Numbered from the stretch's first letter, positions 44,088-53,217 are shown. The stretch: DNA of 64,000 bases from Facklamia sp050409585 (GCF_050409585.1 NZ_JBNUPE010000011.1:1-64000); one strand, 5' to 3'. Notes: a model not told the origin generated them from the sequence alone. Translations and numbers: made by a program.

Positions 44088-45329
44088 TTACGAATTTCTC
44101 ATTTTGTCTAGTAAATCCCTTGCAATCTGAGAGTTAAAGCTTTCTCTTACTTTTAACAATTTAACTAATAGGTCGATTTCATCGGCTTTGGCTCCCACTT
44201 GTATCGCTAAGCTACGAGCCTGCAATCCCATATGACCCTTTTGTATACCTTCGGATACGATGGCTTTTAAGGCTGCAAAGTTTTGGGCTAAACCGACAGA
44301 AGCAACAACTTGAGCTAACTCTAAAGCATTAGGATTTCCCATTAAATTTAAAGACCACTTTGCCATTGGATGAATGGATAAGGTCCCCCCCACCGTAGCG
44401 ACTGGAAGAGGAATGTCCATATGTCCGCTCAATTCAGCCTTCTTAGAATCATAAAACCACTGACTTAAACCTCGATATTTTCCTTCTTTACATGCAAAGG
44501 CATGAACACTCGCTTCTACCGCACGCCAATCATTTCCTGTAGCAATCAAAACCGCATCCACTCCATTCATAATCCCTTTATTATGAGTTGTGGCACGGTA
44601 AGGATCCAATTGGGCATAGTCACTAGCCATAGCAATTTTTTGGGCAATAGGATGGGCTCTATCTAAATTTATATCTATACGCTCAATAGAAAGAGTCGCT
44701 TCCACCTTAACAAAATTTTGTGGATTGTAATTTGAAAGAATTGCCATTAAAACCTTGCCACCAATATCTTTTTTTATCTCAAAGGCTAATGCTTCCAAAA
44801 CAGTATTTAAAGAGTTGGCTCCCATAGCTTCACAAGGGTCAAATAGTAGATAATAGGAATGGTAGAGCGTCTGATTGCTGCGATAAGCCGAATACTCAAT
44901 ATCTAAAGGTCCCCCTCCTCTTTCTACCATCCGATAAGCTACTTTTTTAGCAAAGCTCAACCACCCCTCTTTATGCTTGTTAAGAGCTTGTTTCGCTTCA
45001 GCTTCTGTCCAATCAGTTAAAACAATTTGTCCTTTAATCGTTTTACGGTCTAAATGCGCTTTAATATTACCCAAATGTTTGGCGCCATTGGATGCCGCAG
45101 CTATTACCGATGGTTCTTCTGTTACCATCGGAACTATGTAGTCCTTTTCGTTCACTTGAATAGTCGGTAATATCCCCATTGGAAGGCCATAAGTGTAGAG
45201 ATAGTTTTCAATCATCTGATTGGCTCTTTTTTCATCTAATATAGGAAAATCCATCTTATTTTCTAAATAAGGGGAAATGTTTAAACGTCTTTCCTGTAAT
45301 GATTGACGGTAAAATTTCTTAAGTGTCAT
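44088..45329 (-). CDS. mvaA: class II hydroxymethylglutaryl-CoA reductase
   Basis: Enzyme of about 413 residues reducing HMG-CoA to mevalonate. DPCEAMGANSLNTV (about 164-177) and the HNKGIMNGVDAVLIATGNDWRA region (in two blocks, about 254-275) with the catalytic Lys and Asp are present. It is a stand-alone reductase, without the thiolase domain fused in enterococcal MvaE. GAGGAG lies 6 bases before the ATG at 45,329. The terminator of upp ends only 13 bases before that start, so expression probably depends on readthrough or on a promoter hidden in upp. Confidence 0.97.
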   Translation of the reverse strand: MTLKKFYRQSLQERRLNISPYLENKMDFPILDEKRANQMIENYLYTYGLPMGILPTIQVNEKDYIVPMVTEEPSVIAAASNGAKHLGNIKAHLDRKTIKGQIVLTDWTEAEAKQALNKHKEGWLSFAKKVAYRMVERGGGPLDIEYSAYRSNQTLYHSYYLLFDPCEAMGANSLNTVLEALAFEIKKDIGGKVLMAILSNYNPQNFVKVEATLSIERIDINLDRAHPIAQKIAMASDYAQLDPYRATTHNKGIMNGVDAVLIATGNDWRAVEASVHAFACKEGKYRGLSQWFYDSKKAELSGHMDIPLPVATVGGTLSIHPMAKWSLNLMGNPNALELAQVVASVGLAQNFAALKAIVSEGIQKGHMGLQARSLAIQVGAKADEIDLLVKLLKVRESFNSQIARDLLDKMRNS

Positions 45330-45342
45330 TAAATGCTCCTCA

Positions 45343-45374
45343 TAAAAAAACACAGGTAGAAAAATCTACCTGTG
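45343..45374 (-). terminator. terminator between upp and mvaA
   Basis: Perfect stem CACAGGTAGA/TCTACCTGTG with a 4-base loop, then seven U on the minus strand. The U-tract runs straight into the mvaA ribosome site TATGAGGAG. Confidence 0.9.
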
Positions 45375-45389
45375 CAAGTAATTTAAAAA

Positions 45390-46028
45390 TTATTTAGTCC
45401 CGAAGATACGGTCACCAGCATCACCAAGTCCTGGTAGAATATAGGAATTCTCATTTAAGCGCTCATCCAAGGCAGCTGTAAAGATATCAACAGTTGGAAA
45501 AGCTTCTTGCAAAGCCTTCACTCCTTCAGGAGCAGCCACTAAACATACAAATGTAATGTGCTGCTTATCAACGCCATATTTCTCAGTTAATTGTTTAAGA
45601 GCTGAAATGGCAGATCCTCCTGTAGCTAACATTGGATCGACTACAAATACTTGGCGATCTTTAATATCAAGAGGAAGCTTAGCAAAATATTCAACAATCT
45701 CTAATGTGTCATGCTCACGATACAAACCAATGTGACCCACACGAGCAGCGGGGACCAAAGATAAAATTCCGTCTACCATACCTAATCCTGCACGAAGAAT
45801 TGGAACAATAGCCATTTTCTTACCAGCAATTTGTTTTTGCTTAGTAACAGCTAGTGGTGTTTCAATTTCAACTTCTTCAAGCGGTAGGTCGCGTGTGATT
45901 TCATAAGCCATCAACATAGCAATCTCATTGGTTACTTCACGAAACACTTTAGTTGAAGCATTCTTATCGCGAATAATGGTTAGTTTATGTTGAATTAAGG
46001 GATGATCAACTACCGTAAATTTTGCCAT
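45390..46028 (-). CDS. upp: uracil phosphoribosyltransferase
   Basis: Pyrimidine salvage enzyme of 212 residues making UMP from uracil and PRPP. The start FTVVDHPLIQHKLTIIRD is typical, VPILRAGLGMVDG is at about 75-87, the PRPP loop VVDPMLATGGSA lies at about 128-139, and the C-terminal GLGDAGDRIFGTK binds uracil. It follows glyA by 26 bases, as in streptococci and enterococci, and ends in a terminator. Confidence 0.98.
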   Translation of the reverse strand: MAKFTVVDHPLIQHKLTIIRDKNASTKVFREVTNEIAMLMAYEITRDLPLEEVEIETPLAVTKQKQIAGKKMAIVPILRAGLGMVDGILSLVPAARVGHIGLYREHDTLEIVEYFAKLPLDIKDRQVFVVDPMLATGGSAISALKQLTEKYGVDKQHITFVCLVAAPEGVKALQEAFPTVDIFTAALDERLNENSYILPGLGDAGDRIFGTK

Positions 46029-46054
46029 TCTTTTTCCTCCTAATCTAAAGTATC

Positions 46055-47281
46055 TTAGTGATAAGCGTTAAGAGGCTTGTCAGCTACAATTGCTTCTGCT
46101 TGCTTACGTAGTTCAGCAAGTTCAGACTCTTCGGCTTTAAGAGCCTTAACAATAATTTCAGCAATTTCACGTGCTTGATCTTCTTTAATACCTCTTGAAG
46201 TAATTGCTGGTGTTCCCACACGGATACCTGATGTTTCAACAAATGAACGTTGGTCATTTGGAATAGAGTTCTTATTAACAGTGATTGCAACTTCTTCTAA
46301 GCGGTTTTGTGCCCACTTACCAGAAACATCAAAGCTTGTTAAGTCTAATAACATTAAGTGGTTATCTGTACCACCTGAGATAACGCGTAAGCCACTCTCG
46401 TTAAATACTTCTGCCATAGCAGCGGCATTCTTAATAACTTGTTGTGCATACTCTTTAAATTCAGGTTGTAAAGCTTCACCAAAAGCAACTGCTTTAGCTG
46501 CAATAACGTGCTCTAAAGGTCCTCCTTGGATTCCTGGGAAGATAGCAGAGTTTAATTTCTTACCATATTCTTCTTTAGCAGTTAAGATCATGCCACCACG
46601 AGGACCTCTTAAAGTCTTGTGAGTAGTAGTTGTAACTACATCCGCGTAAGGAAGTGGATTTGGATGTAAACCAGCCGCTACTAAACCAGCGATATGCGCC
46701 ATATCAACCATTAAAATAGCGCCAACTTCTTTAGCAATCTTTGCAAATCTTTCAAAGTCGATTGTACGTGAGTAGGCAGAAGCACCCGCAATAATCATTT
46801 TTGGTTTCTCTTCACGCGCAATTTTTTCTAAAGTGTCATAGTCTAGCTGTTCATTTTCATCAAGACCATAAGCTAACATATGATATGATTGACCAGAGAA
46901 GTTAACTGGTGAACCGTGAGTCAAGTGCCCACCTTGAGATAAGTCCATACCTAATACTTTATCTCCTGGTTCTAAGAAGGCACGGTAAACAGCTAAGTTA
47001 GCTGAAGAACCTGAGTGAGGTTGAACGTTAACATAAGTTGCGCCAAATAATTCTTTGGCACGATCAATTGCTAATTGTTCTAGGATGTCTACGTATTCAC
47101 ACCCACCATAATAACGACGTCCTGGATATCCTTCAGCATATTTATTGGTTAGGATTGACCCTTGAACCTTCATAACATCTTCAGATACAAAGTTTTCTGA
47201 AGCAATTAATTCGATACCATGCGTTTGACGTTGGCGTTCTTTTTCAATTACCTCAAAAACTTCTGCATTAATATTTGACAT
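46055..47281 (-). CDS. glyA: serine hydroxymethyltransferase
   Basis: PLP enzyme of about 408 residues interconverting serine and glycine with one-carbon transfer to tetrahydrofolate. Visible blocks are HGIELIASENFVS, the PLP-lysine loop TTTTHKTLRGPRGG, and GVRVGTPAITSRG (read as GIRVGTPAITSRG). The ATG at 47,281 has GGAGGG 7 bases upstream and is preferred over the frame start at 47,296. Glycine made here links to the kbl-tdh pair elsewhere in the window. The gene order tsaC-glyA-upp is conserved. Confidence 0.98.
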   Translation of the reverse strand: MSNINAEVFEVIEKERQRQTHGIELIASENFVSEDVMKVQGSILTNKYAEGYPGRRYYGGCEYVDILEQLAIDRAKELFGATYVNVQPHSGSSANLAVYRAFLEPGDKVLGMDLSQGGHLTHGSPVNFSGQSYHMLAYGLDENEQLDYDTLEKIAREEKPKMIIAGASAYSRTIDFERFAKIAKEVGAILMVDMAHIAGLVAAGLHPNPLPYADVVTTTTHKTLRGPRGGMILTAKEEYGKKLNSAIFPGIQGGPLEHVIAAKAVAFGEALQPEFKEYAQQVIKNAAAMAEVFNESGLRVISGGTDNHLMLLDLTSFDVSGKWAQNRLEEVAITVNKNSIPNDQRSFVETSGIRVGTPAITSRGIKEDQAREIAEIIVKALKAEESELAELRKQAEAIVADKPLNAYH

Positions 47282-47305
47282 ATATACACCCTCCAAAAAA
47301 ATAGT

Positions 47306-47336
47306 TACAACATTTAGTTGTAGTTTAATTATAACA
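47306..47336 (-). promoter_or_regulatory. candidate glyA promoter and operator
   Basis: An extended -10, TGTTATAAT (minus strand, 47,328-47,336), overlaps the tsaC stop codon. Just downstream, at the expected transcript start, is the inverted repeat TACAAC-ATTTA-GTTGTA (47,306-47,322). The pair looks like a regulated internal promoter for glyA-upp; the regulator is unknown. Confidence 0.45.
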
Positions 47337-48354
47337 TAAATGACGACGCTTTCGTAACCCTATTCATGAAAGCAAGTGTTTTCTCATCATTTTCTAATCC
47401 TTGAACATAAATTTTCTCTGCCGGACCTTTTTCTAGAGCCCTAAGTCCAGAAAATAAATGTTGTGAAGCGCTCTGCCAGTCATTCGGTTGACCCAATGAA
47501 TAACTATCGACAACCTGGGGCCGTTCTTTCAAACCATCAATAATAGCATTATCAGCCAAAATGCCTATCTTCATCGATTCTTTATTGACTAATTCAACCC
47601 ATTCTTCTATTTTTCTCGGAAATGCTATCAGGTAAACCGGTTGTTTGGGACTATAATGACGATATTTGACTCCTGGGGAAGCTACATTTAAATTAGCCAA
47701 TTGCATTTTTTCAGAAACAACCTGAACAGGACAGGCTGTTTTAGCTTGAATCTGACTAGGCGTGATATGGCCTGGTCGTAAAACATCCACTCTATCCTCA
47801 TGGGGATAGACAACTGTCGACTCAATACCCACCTCCGTTAAAGCTTGGCCATTATTTAGAATTCCAGCAATTACACCTCTAAAATCATGTAGTACATGCG
47901 CCAAGCTCGTCGGACTTGGTTTGCCAGATAGATTTGCTGACGGACCTACTAGTGGGGTTCCCACTAAGCCAATTAATTCTAAGGTGAGAGACTGATTAGG
48001 CATCCGAATAGCTACACTTTGCTTACCGCCAGTCACATTATCAGCTACTTTGCCTTTTTTAAGTGGAAAAATAATCGTTAAAGGTCCCGGCCAGAAACTA
48101 TCCATCAATGATTGAGCGATGGGGGAGATTTCATTCACTAGTTCTTCAACTTGATCTTGATTGGCAACATGCACGATTAAGGGGTTGTCATTAGGACGGC
48201 CCTTTGCTTTAAAGACTTTTGCCACAGCTACTGGATTTGTGGCAATAGCCCCTAATCCATAAACCGTTTCGGTTGGAAAAGCGATTAATTCCCCCTTTTT
48301 TAGTAGTTCTGCTGCTTGAGGCAAGCTTTGCTTATCAAAAATTAGAGTCTTCAT
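47329..48354 (-). CDS. tsaC: L-threonylcarbamoyladenylate synthase (Sua5 type)
   Basis: Protein of 341 residues, the long Sua5/YwlC form. The YrdC-like catalytic domain (about 1-200) shows GELIAFPTETVYGLGA (about 21-36), KGRPNDNPLIVHV and SANLSGKPSPTS; a Sua5 C-terminal domain follows from about 215. It makes threonylcarbamoyl-AMP for t6A37 of tRNA. The start overlaps prmC by 20 bases and has GAGGAGG 6 bases upstream. Confidence 0.96.
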   Translation of the reverse strand: MKTLIFDKQSLPQAAELLKKGELIAFPTETVYGLGAIATNPVAVAKVFKAKGRPNDNPLIVHVANQDQVEELVNEISPIAQSLMDSFWPGPLTIIFPLKKGKVADNVTGGKQSVAIRMPNQSLTLELIGLVGTPLVGPSANLSGKPSPTSLAHVLHDFRGVIAGILNNGQALTEVGIESTVVYPHEDRVDVLRPGHITPSQIQAKTACPVQVVSEKMQLANLNVASPGVKYRHYSPKQPVYLIAFPRKIEEWVELVNKESMKIGILADNAIIDGLKERPQVVDSYSLGQPNDWQSASQHLFSGLRALEKGPAEKIYVQGLENDEKTLAFMNRVTKASSFML

Positions 48355-49222
48355 TTAAATCCTCCTCTCGCATCAAAGATACATATCGATCTTTACCCGC
48401 AAAATCACGTCCAATTTGAATAAAAGCCGCTGGAAAAGCGTCTTGCAATATCGTCTTAACAGCCAGACCTTGGGCAAAACCTATTTCCAAAAAAACACCG
48501 GCTCTTGGTTTTAAGTGTGAAGGTAATTGCTTAGCTAAAGCTTTATAAATGGCTAAACCTTCATCTTCCGCAAACAAGGCGGATTGTGGTTCATATTTTT
48601 TTACAGAAGCATCCATTAAATCCAACTCACTTTGAGCAATATATGGCGGATTAGAAACGAATACATCAAATTGAAAATCTGGCTTAAAGGCTTGCATCAA
48701 GTCTGAATGGACAAATTGAATATTCACTTGATGGTCATTAGCATTTTTCTTAGCTAGTTGAAGGGTTGCTTGTGAGAAATCACTAGCATATACTTCCCAA
48801 GTTGGTAAAGCTTTCTTTAATTCAATAGCAATTATGCCTGAGCCGGTTCCTAAATCGATTACTTTGCCTGGAGGCAGCTGACGCATATAAGCCAGCGCTT
48901 TTTCAACTAAACCAGCCGTTTCTTCTCGTGGGATCAAGCAAGCCGGACTTACCTGATATTTGTGGTCCATAAAATAAGTGTAGCCGCTAATATACTGTAT
49001 CGGTTCATCATTTACTATCCGGTGGAGAGCAGAATCAAATTGGCTGGCTAGACCTTGTGAAATCGGTTGATTTAAAAACTTGACGGTCTGACTTAAATCC
49101 CAATCAAACAACTGCATCCAATAATAGCGCGCCAAATTTGCATCGTGGCCGTGTTGATTCAAAAAAAATGAAGCCTTTTGGAGGGCTTCATTTAAAGTTA
49201 GTTCTTTATGCTCCTTGACCAT
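48335..49222 (-). CDS. prmC: release factor glutamine methyltransferase PrmC
   Basis: Methyltransferase of about 295 residues that methylates the Gln of the GGQ motif in release factors. The SAM site VIDLGTGSGIIAIEL (about 122-136) and the catalytic VSNPPYIAQSELD (about 191-203) are intact. The frame continues into prfA up to 49,279, but GGAGGAG lies just before the ATG at 49,222. It directly follows its substrate gene prfA, overlapping it by 17 bases. Confidence 0.96.
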   Translation of the reverse strand: MVKEHKELTLNEALQKASFFLNQHGHDANLARYYWMQLFDWDLSQTVKFLNQPISQGLASQFDSALHRIVNDEPIQYISGYTYFMDHKYQVSPACLIPREETAGLVEKALAYMRQLPPGKVIDLGTGSGIIAIELKKALPTWEVYASDFSQATLQLAKKNANDHQVNIQFVHSDLMQAFKPDFQFDVFVSNPPYIAQSELDLMDASVKKYEPQSALFAEDEGLAIYKALAKQLPSHLKPRAGVFLEIGFAQGLAVKTILQDAFPAAFIQIGRDFAGKDRYVSLMREEDLNEDSNF

Positions 49223-50285
49223 TGAGCTCCTCCAACTTTTGCGTTTGGTCATATACAACAAGGGCATCAATGATTTCATCGATATTGCCTTGCATAATAG
49301 AATCGAGTTGCTGAATGGTTAAGCCAATCCGATGGTCGGTCACACGGTTTTGTGGATAATTATATGTGCGAATTCGTTCAGATCGGTCTCCAGTACCTAC
49401 TGCCAACTTTCTTTCAGAATCAAAAGCTTCTTGCTTTTCAGACTGCAGAATATCGTAAACACGTGTTCTTAATACTTTCATGGCTTTTTCTCTATTTTTT
49501 AATTGTGATCGCTCATCTTGCATAGCTACCACAACTCCTGTTGGGATATGAGTCATTCGAACAGCTGAAGCTGTCTTGTTAACGTGCTGTCCACCAGCAC
49601 CAGAAGCATTATAAATATCCACACGGATATCATTTTCATCTAAATCAAAATCGATTTCCTCTTGTTCAGGCATTACCACTACTGTAGCAGTGGATGTATG
49701 AACCCGACCTTGCGATTCGGTTTCTGGTACACGTTGCACTCTATGTGCACCGTTTTCGAATTTTAGTTTGGAGTAGACTTTTTCGCCTGTAATCATTAAG
49801 GTTACTTCTTTGTATCCTCCAATGCCTGTAATATTGGCTGACATTAGTTCGACTTTCCAGCCCTGGGCTTCAGCAAACTTGGAGTACATGGTTAAAAGAT
49901 CCCCTGCAAATAGTTGTGCTTCATCCCCACCGGCTGCTCCTCGAATTTCCATGATAATGTTTTTGCCATCATTAGGATCTTCTGGCAACATCATCAATTT
50001 AATTTCTTCTTCTAATTGATCTTTTTCTTCCTTCAAATCAGAAAGTTCTAACTTGGCTAATTCTGCCATATCAGGGTCTAAATCGCCCGCTAACATTTCT
50101 TCTGTATCTGATAGTTCTTCATTGACTTGTTTATAACGACGAATTTTAGCTACCTTGGGTCTTAAATCGGATTCCTCAATCGATAACTTTCTTAATCGAT
50201 CCGAATCAGATATAATTTCTGGATCACTCATCATTTCGATTACTTCCTCAAAACGGAAGATTAATTGATCTAATTGTTCAAACAT
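49206..50285 (-). CDS. prfA: peptide chain release factor 1
   Basis: Class I release factor of 359 residues reading UAA and UAG. The GGQ catalytic loop is at residues 231-233 (ASGAGGQHVNKT) and the stop-codon-reading region follows the HRVQRVPETESQGRVHTS block (about 180-198). Its Gln is the target of PrmC, encoded next. It follows tdk by 35 bases in the common tdk-prfA-prmC-tsaC-glyA order. Confidence 0.98.
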   Translation of the reverse strand: MFEQLDQLIFRFEEVIEMMSDPEIISDSDRLRKLSIEESDLRPKVAKIRRYKQVNEELSDTEEMLAGDLDPDMAELAKLELSDLKEEKDQLEEEIKLMMLPEDPNDGKNIIMEIRGAAGGDEAQLFAGDLLTMYSKFAEAQGWKVELMSANITGIGGYKEVTLMITGEKVYSKLKFENGAHRVQRVPETESQGRVHTSTATVVVMPEQEEIDFDLDENDIRVDIYNASGAGGQHVNKTASAVRMTHIPTGVVVAMQDERSQLKNREKAMKVLRTRVYDILQSEKQEAFDSERKLAVGTGDRSERIRTYNYPQNRVTDHRIGLTIQQLDSIMQGNIDEIIDALVVYDQTQKLEELNGQGA

Positions 50286-50320
50286 GACATTCTCCTCAAT
50301 CTACTTATTAAAGTCTTTTT

Positions 50321-50899
50321 TTAAATTTTTCCAGGGTTTTTATAACATTTACGACAAACAGGCAAATAAGCTTCATTGCCCCCTATTTGAATTTGGTCTC
50401 CTTCATAAACTGGTTGACCATCAAGAAACCTTAAATTCATAGTGGCTTTTTTATGACAGAACCAACAAATTGTTTTAATTTCTTCGATTTTATCAGCATA
50501 AAGGAGCAAATATTTTGACCCTTCAAATAGTTCATTGGTAAAATCATTTTTCAAACCAAAGGCCATGACCGGAATATTTAACTCATCGACAACCTTAGCT
50601 AATTCAATGATATGGTGTTTCTTTAAGAATTGTGCCTCATCAACCAAGACACAAAAAAGGCGGTCTTTTTGGTGAGAAGCCTTAATCTTTTCATAAAAGT
50701 TATCCTCATCAGAAATCGGAATAGCTTGTCGATTGAAACCTGTTCGTGAAGAAACAATCCCTACCCCGTCACGGTTATCTATTGCTGAAGTATAGATTTG
50801 CACAGCTTTGTTTTGTTCTTCATAGTTATGAGCAACTTTAATAATTTCTATTGATTTACCTGAATTCATTGCTCCATATTTAAAATAAAACTTAGCCAT
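50321..50899 (-). CDS. tdk: thymidine kinase
   Basis: Type II thymidine kinase of about 192 residues. The P-loop GAMNSGKS is at residues 9-16, the catalytic DEAQF block is near 96, and a structural zinc site with CWFC and CRKC pairs lies in the C-terminal half. It phosphorylates thymidine in salvage. The ATG at 50,899 has GAGGAG 7 bases upstream; the ATG two codons earlier is too close to that site. First gene of the tdk-upp cluster. Confidence 0.97.
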   Translation of the reverse strand: MAKFYFKYGAMNSGKSIEIIKVAHNYEEQNKAVQIYTSAIDNRDGVGIVSSRTGFNRQAIPISDEDNFYEKIKASHQKDRLFCVLVDEAQFLKKHHIIELAKVVDELNIPVMAFGLKNDFTNELFEGSKYLLLYADKIEEIKTICWFCHKKATMNLRFLDGQPVYEGDQIQIGGNEAYLPVCRKCYKNPGKI

Positions 50900-50930
50900 T
50901 ACCATGCTCCTCTTGTCTGTAGTTTAATTC

Positions 50931-50969
50931 AACCTATTCATAATAGGTTATTTTTATTTAGAAAGTCAA
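50931..50969 (-). promoter_or_regulatory. tdk promoter with palindrome over the -10
   Basis: -35 TTGACT (50,964-50,969), 18-base spacer, -10 TATTAT (50,940-50,945). A perfect palindrome AACCTATT-nnn-AATAGGTT (50,931-50,949) covers the -10, which is where a repressor would bind. No known regulator is recognised from the motif. Confidence 0.65.
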
Positions 50970-51094
50970 TCCTTCACACACTATTCTATTCTATCACATC
51001 CTATCACTTGTCAAAAGAGATTCTTTCTTCCAAATTTACTTGAGGACTGATAGAATAATATTACTTGTATATTATGAAAAGTTGAGGTGGTAGT

Positions 51095-52435
51095 ATGCCA
51101 TTACGTAGCCAAATCGCTCGTATTATTGGAAAGACAAGCCGTTATTTATTAACTAAATTCACTCAAGGAGGGTCCTCCTTACCTGGAAAAATTGCCCTTA
51201 CTATAGAACCCGATCTCTTAAAAGAATTAGCCAACAATTATCAAGTTGTGGTTGTTACTGGCACAAACGGAAAAACGCTAACAACCTCTTTAATTGTTGA
51301 AATTTTAAAAGAAGTAGAGCCCTTAGTCATTACCAATCCCTCTGGATCAAATATGCATCAAGGAATAGTAACTACGTTTTTACAAGCCCCTCGCTTAAAA
51401 GATGGCCAAAAAGGAATAGCCATTTTAGAAGTCGATGAAGGCTCTTTAAGCCATGTGGTTAAAGCCATCCAACCGGAGTATTTTGTTTTTACAAATATTT
51501 TCCGCGACCAGTTGGATCGTTTTGGTGAGCTTCATACTATTTTTGATTTATTAAAAAATGCTGCTAAAAGTGTGCCTACAGCCAAAATTATTGCCAACGG
51601 CGATCTACCAATGTTTAATTCATTAGAAATAGAAAATGAGAAAATTTTCTTTGGTTTTGATCATCAAAAGGATGAACGGATTGTTCCGCATCATAATACC
51701 GATGGTTTACTTTGCCCAATATGCGATCATATCCTAACCTATAAAATGATTACTTATGCTAATTTAGGTAAATATTATTGCGAACATTGTGGTTTTAAAC
51801 GTCCCAAATTAACTTATACCGTCGATCAAATTAATGAGCTGGCGCTTACCCACTCCCAATTTTCGATTAATGGCCAGTCCTTCACTTTACCAGTTGCTGG
51901 TAAGTATAATATTTATAATGCTTTAGCCGCTTATTCATTGACTAGAGAGCTAGGGTTAGATGATAGTGAGATTCGACAAGCTTTTGAAAAAGCTAAGAAA
52001 GTATTTGGTCGACAAGAAAGTATTCAAATAAAAGACAAAAAGGTTCTACTTAATTTGGTGAAAAATCCGGTTGGTTTAGATCAAGTACTAGAACTGATTA
52101 CTTTTGATCATCAACCCTTCACTTTAGTCAATATTCTAAATAATCAATATGCTGATGGGACAGATGTTTCATGGATTTGGGACGGTAATTATGAACGATT
52201 AAAGACCATGCCAGTCGCTGAAGTCATCACCGCTGGTGATAAAGTAGATGATTTGACCAAGCGAATTGTTGTTGCGGGAATTGATGAAAATCAAATTAAA
52301 AAAGCTCACTCAATAGAAGAAATTTTCCAGCTGATTGAGCAAGCCAACACAGAAAACATTCATGTTTTAGCAACTTATACTGCCATGCTTCAATTAAGAG
52401 AAGAACTAAAAAAGCAGGGCTATCTAAATCATTGA
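51095..52435 (+). CDS. murT: lipid II isoglutaminyl synthase, MurT subunit
   Basis: Mur-ligase-like protein of 446 residues. The ATP loop is VTGTNGKTLTTSL (about 53-65), the central domain has FTNIFRDQLDRFGEL (about 137-151), and a zinc ribbon with CPIC and CEHC pairs (about 207-229) is inserted, as in characterised MurT. Together with GatD it amidates D-Glu of lipid II to D-isoglutamine. The pair is divergent from tdk. GAGGTGG precedes the ATG. Confidence 0.97.
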   Translation: MPLRSQIARIIGKTSRYLLTKFTQGGSSLPGKIALTIEPDLLKELANNYQVVVVTGTNGKTLTTSLIVEILKEVEPLVITNPSGSNMHQGIVTTFLQAPRLKDGQKGIAILEVDEGSLSHVVKAIQPEYFVFTNIFRDQLDRFGELHTIFDLLKNAAKSVPTAKIIANGDLPMFNSLEIENEKIFFGFDHQKDERIVPHHNTDGLLCPICDHILTYKMITYANLGKYYCEHCGFKRPKLTYTVDQINELALTHSQFSINGQSFTLPVAGKYNIYNALAAYSLTRELGLDDSEIRQAFEKAKKVFGRQESIQIKDKKVLLNLVKNPVGLDQVLELITFDHQPFTLVNILNNQYADGTDVSWIWDGNYERLKTMPVAEVITAGDKVDDLTKRIVVAGIDENQIKKAHSIEEIFQLIEQANTENIHVLATYTAMLQLREELKKQGYLNH

Positions 52436-52448
52436 GAGGAAGAAGTGA

Positions 52449-53117
52449 ATGAAAACTTTTAGAATTTGTCACTTATATGGTAATTTACTTAATACATATG
52501 GTGATAATGGAAATTTACTGATGCTTCAATACCATGCCCAAAAAAGAGGGATGGATGTATTAACTGAAGTGGTAACAATTGATGACCTTTTTGATCCTAC
52601 TGCCTATGATTTAGTCTTTTTTGGTGGTGGACAAGATTACGAGCAAAAGGTAATTGCTAAACAGATCCAATCCATCCGACCTGGTTTGCAAGAATTCATT
52701 GAAAAAGATGGTGTCGTTCTAGCAATTTGTGGTGGTTATCAACTCTTAGGTCATTATTATGTTAATGCTAAAGGAGAAAAAATACCGGGACTTGGTATTC
52801 TTGACCATTTTACTGAAAGACAAATCAACCACCGCTTTACCGGTGATACCAAAATCTATTCTGACTATTTTAAGCGCGAACTCATCGGGTTCGAGAACCA
52901 CAATGGTGTGACTCATTTAGGAAAAAATCAAAAAGCTTTCGGAAAAGTCATTCAAGGATATGGGAATAATGGTAAAGACCAAACTGAAGGGACCCATTAC
53001 CGCAATACTTTTGGCAGTTATTTTCACGGCCCCTTATTAGTTAAAAACGATTGGTTGACTGATGAGTTAATTGATTTAGCTCTTTCTAATCAACAGACTC
53101 CTAAAGTTGAAGCCTAA
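52449..53117 (+). CDS. gatD: lipid II isoglutaminyl synthase, GatD glutaminase subunit
   Basis: Class I-like glutamine amidotransferase of 222 residues. The nucleophile Cys lies in LAICGGYQLLG (about 92-102) and the catalytic His in YFHGPLLVKN (about 192-201). It supplies ammonia to MurT. Gap to murT is 13 bases. Its last codons and stop form the left arm of the operon terminator. Confidence 0.97.
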   Translation: MKTFRICHLYGNLLNTYGDNGNLLMLQYHAQKRGMDVLTEVVTIDDLFDPTAYDLVFFGGGQDYEQKVIAKQIQSIRPGLQEFIEKDGVVLAICGGYQLLGHYYVNAKGEKIPGLGILDHFTERQINHRFTGDTKIYSDYFKRELIGFENHNGVTHLGKNQKAFGKVIQGYGNNGKDQTEGTHYRNTFGSYFHGPLLVKNDWLTDELIDLALSNQQTPKVEA

Positions 53118-53148
53118 GGCAATTAAAGCCAAAGGCTTCAACTTTTTT
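53103..53148 (+). terminator. terminator overlapping the end of gatD
   Basis: AAAGTTGAAGCCT pairs with AGGCTTCAACTTT, followed by U. The left arm encodes the last residues of GatD and includes its stop codon. Confidence 0.85.
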
Positions 53149-53177
53149 CTAGTTAGCTTTAATAAGAGTCACCCTCA

Positions 53178-53204
53178 TGTTAAAATAAATGATAATGATT
53201 CTAA
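53178..53204 (+). promoter_or_regulatory. fetAB promoter with Fur-like box
   Basis: An extended -10, TGTTAAAAT (53,178-53,186), is followed at the transcript start by TGATAATGATTCTAA (53,190-53,204). This resembles a 7-1-7 Fur/PerR-type inverted repeat: the left half is perfect and the right half matches 5 of 7. It suggests metal or peroxide control of the iron exporter genes. Confidence 0.5.
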
Positions 53205-53217
53205 AAAGGAGTATATT

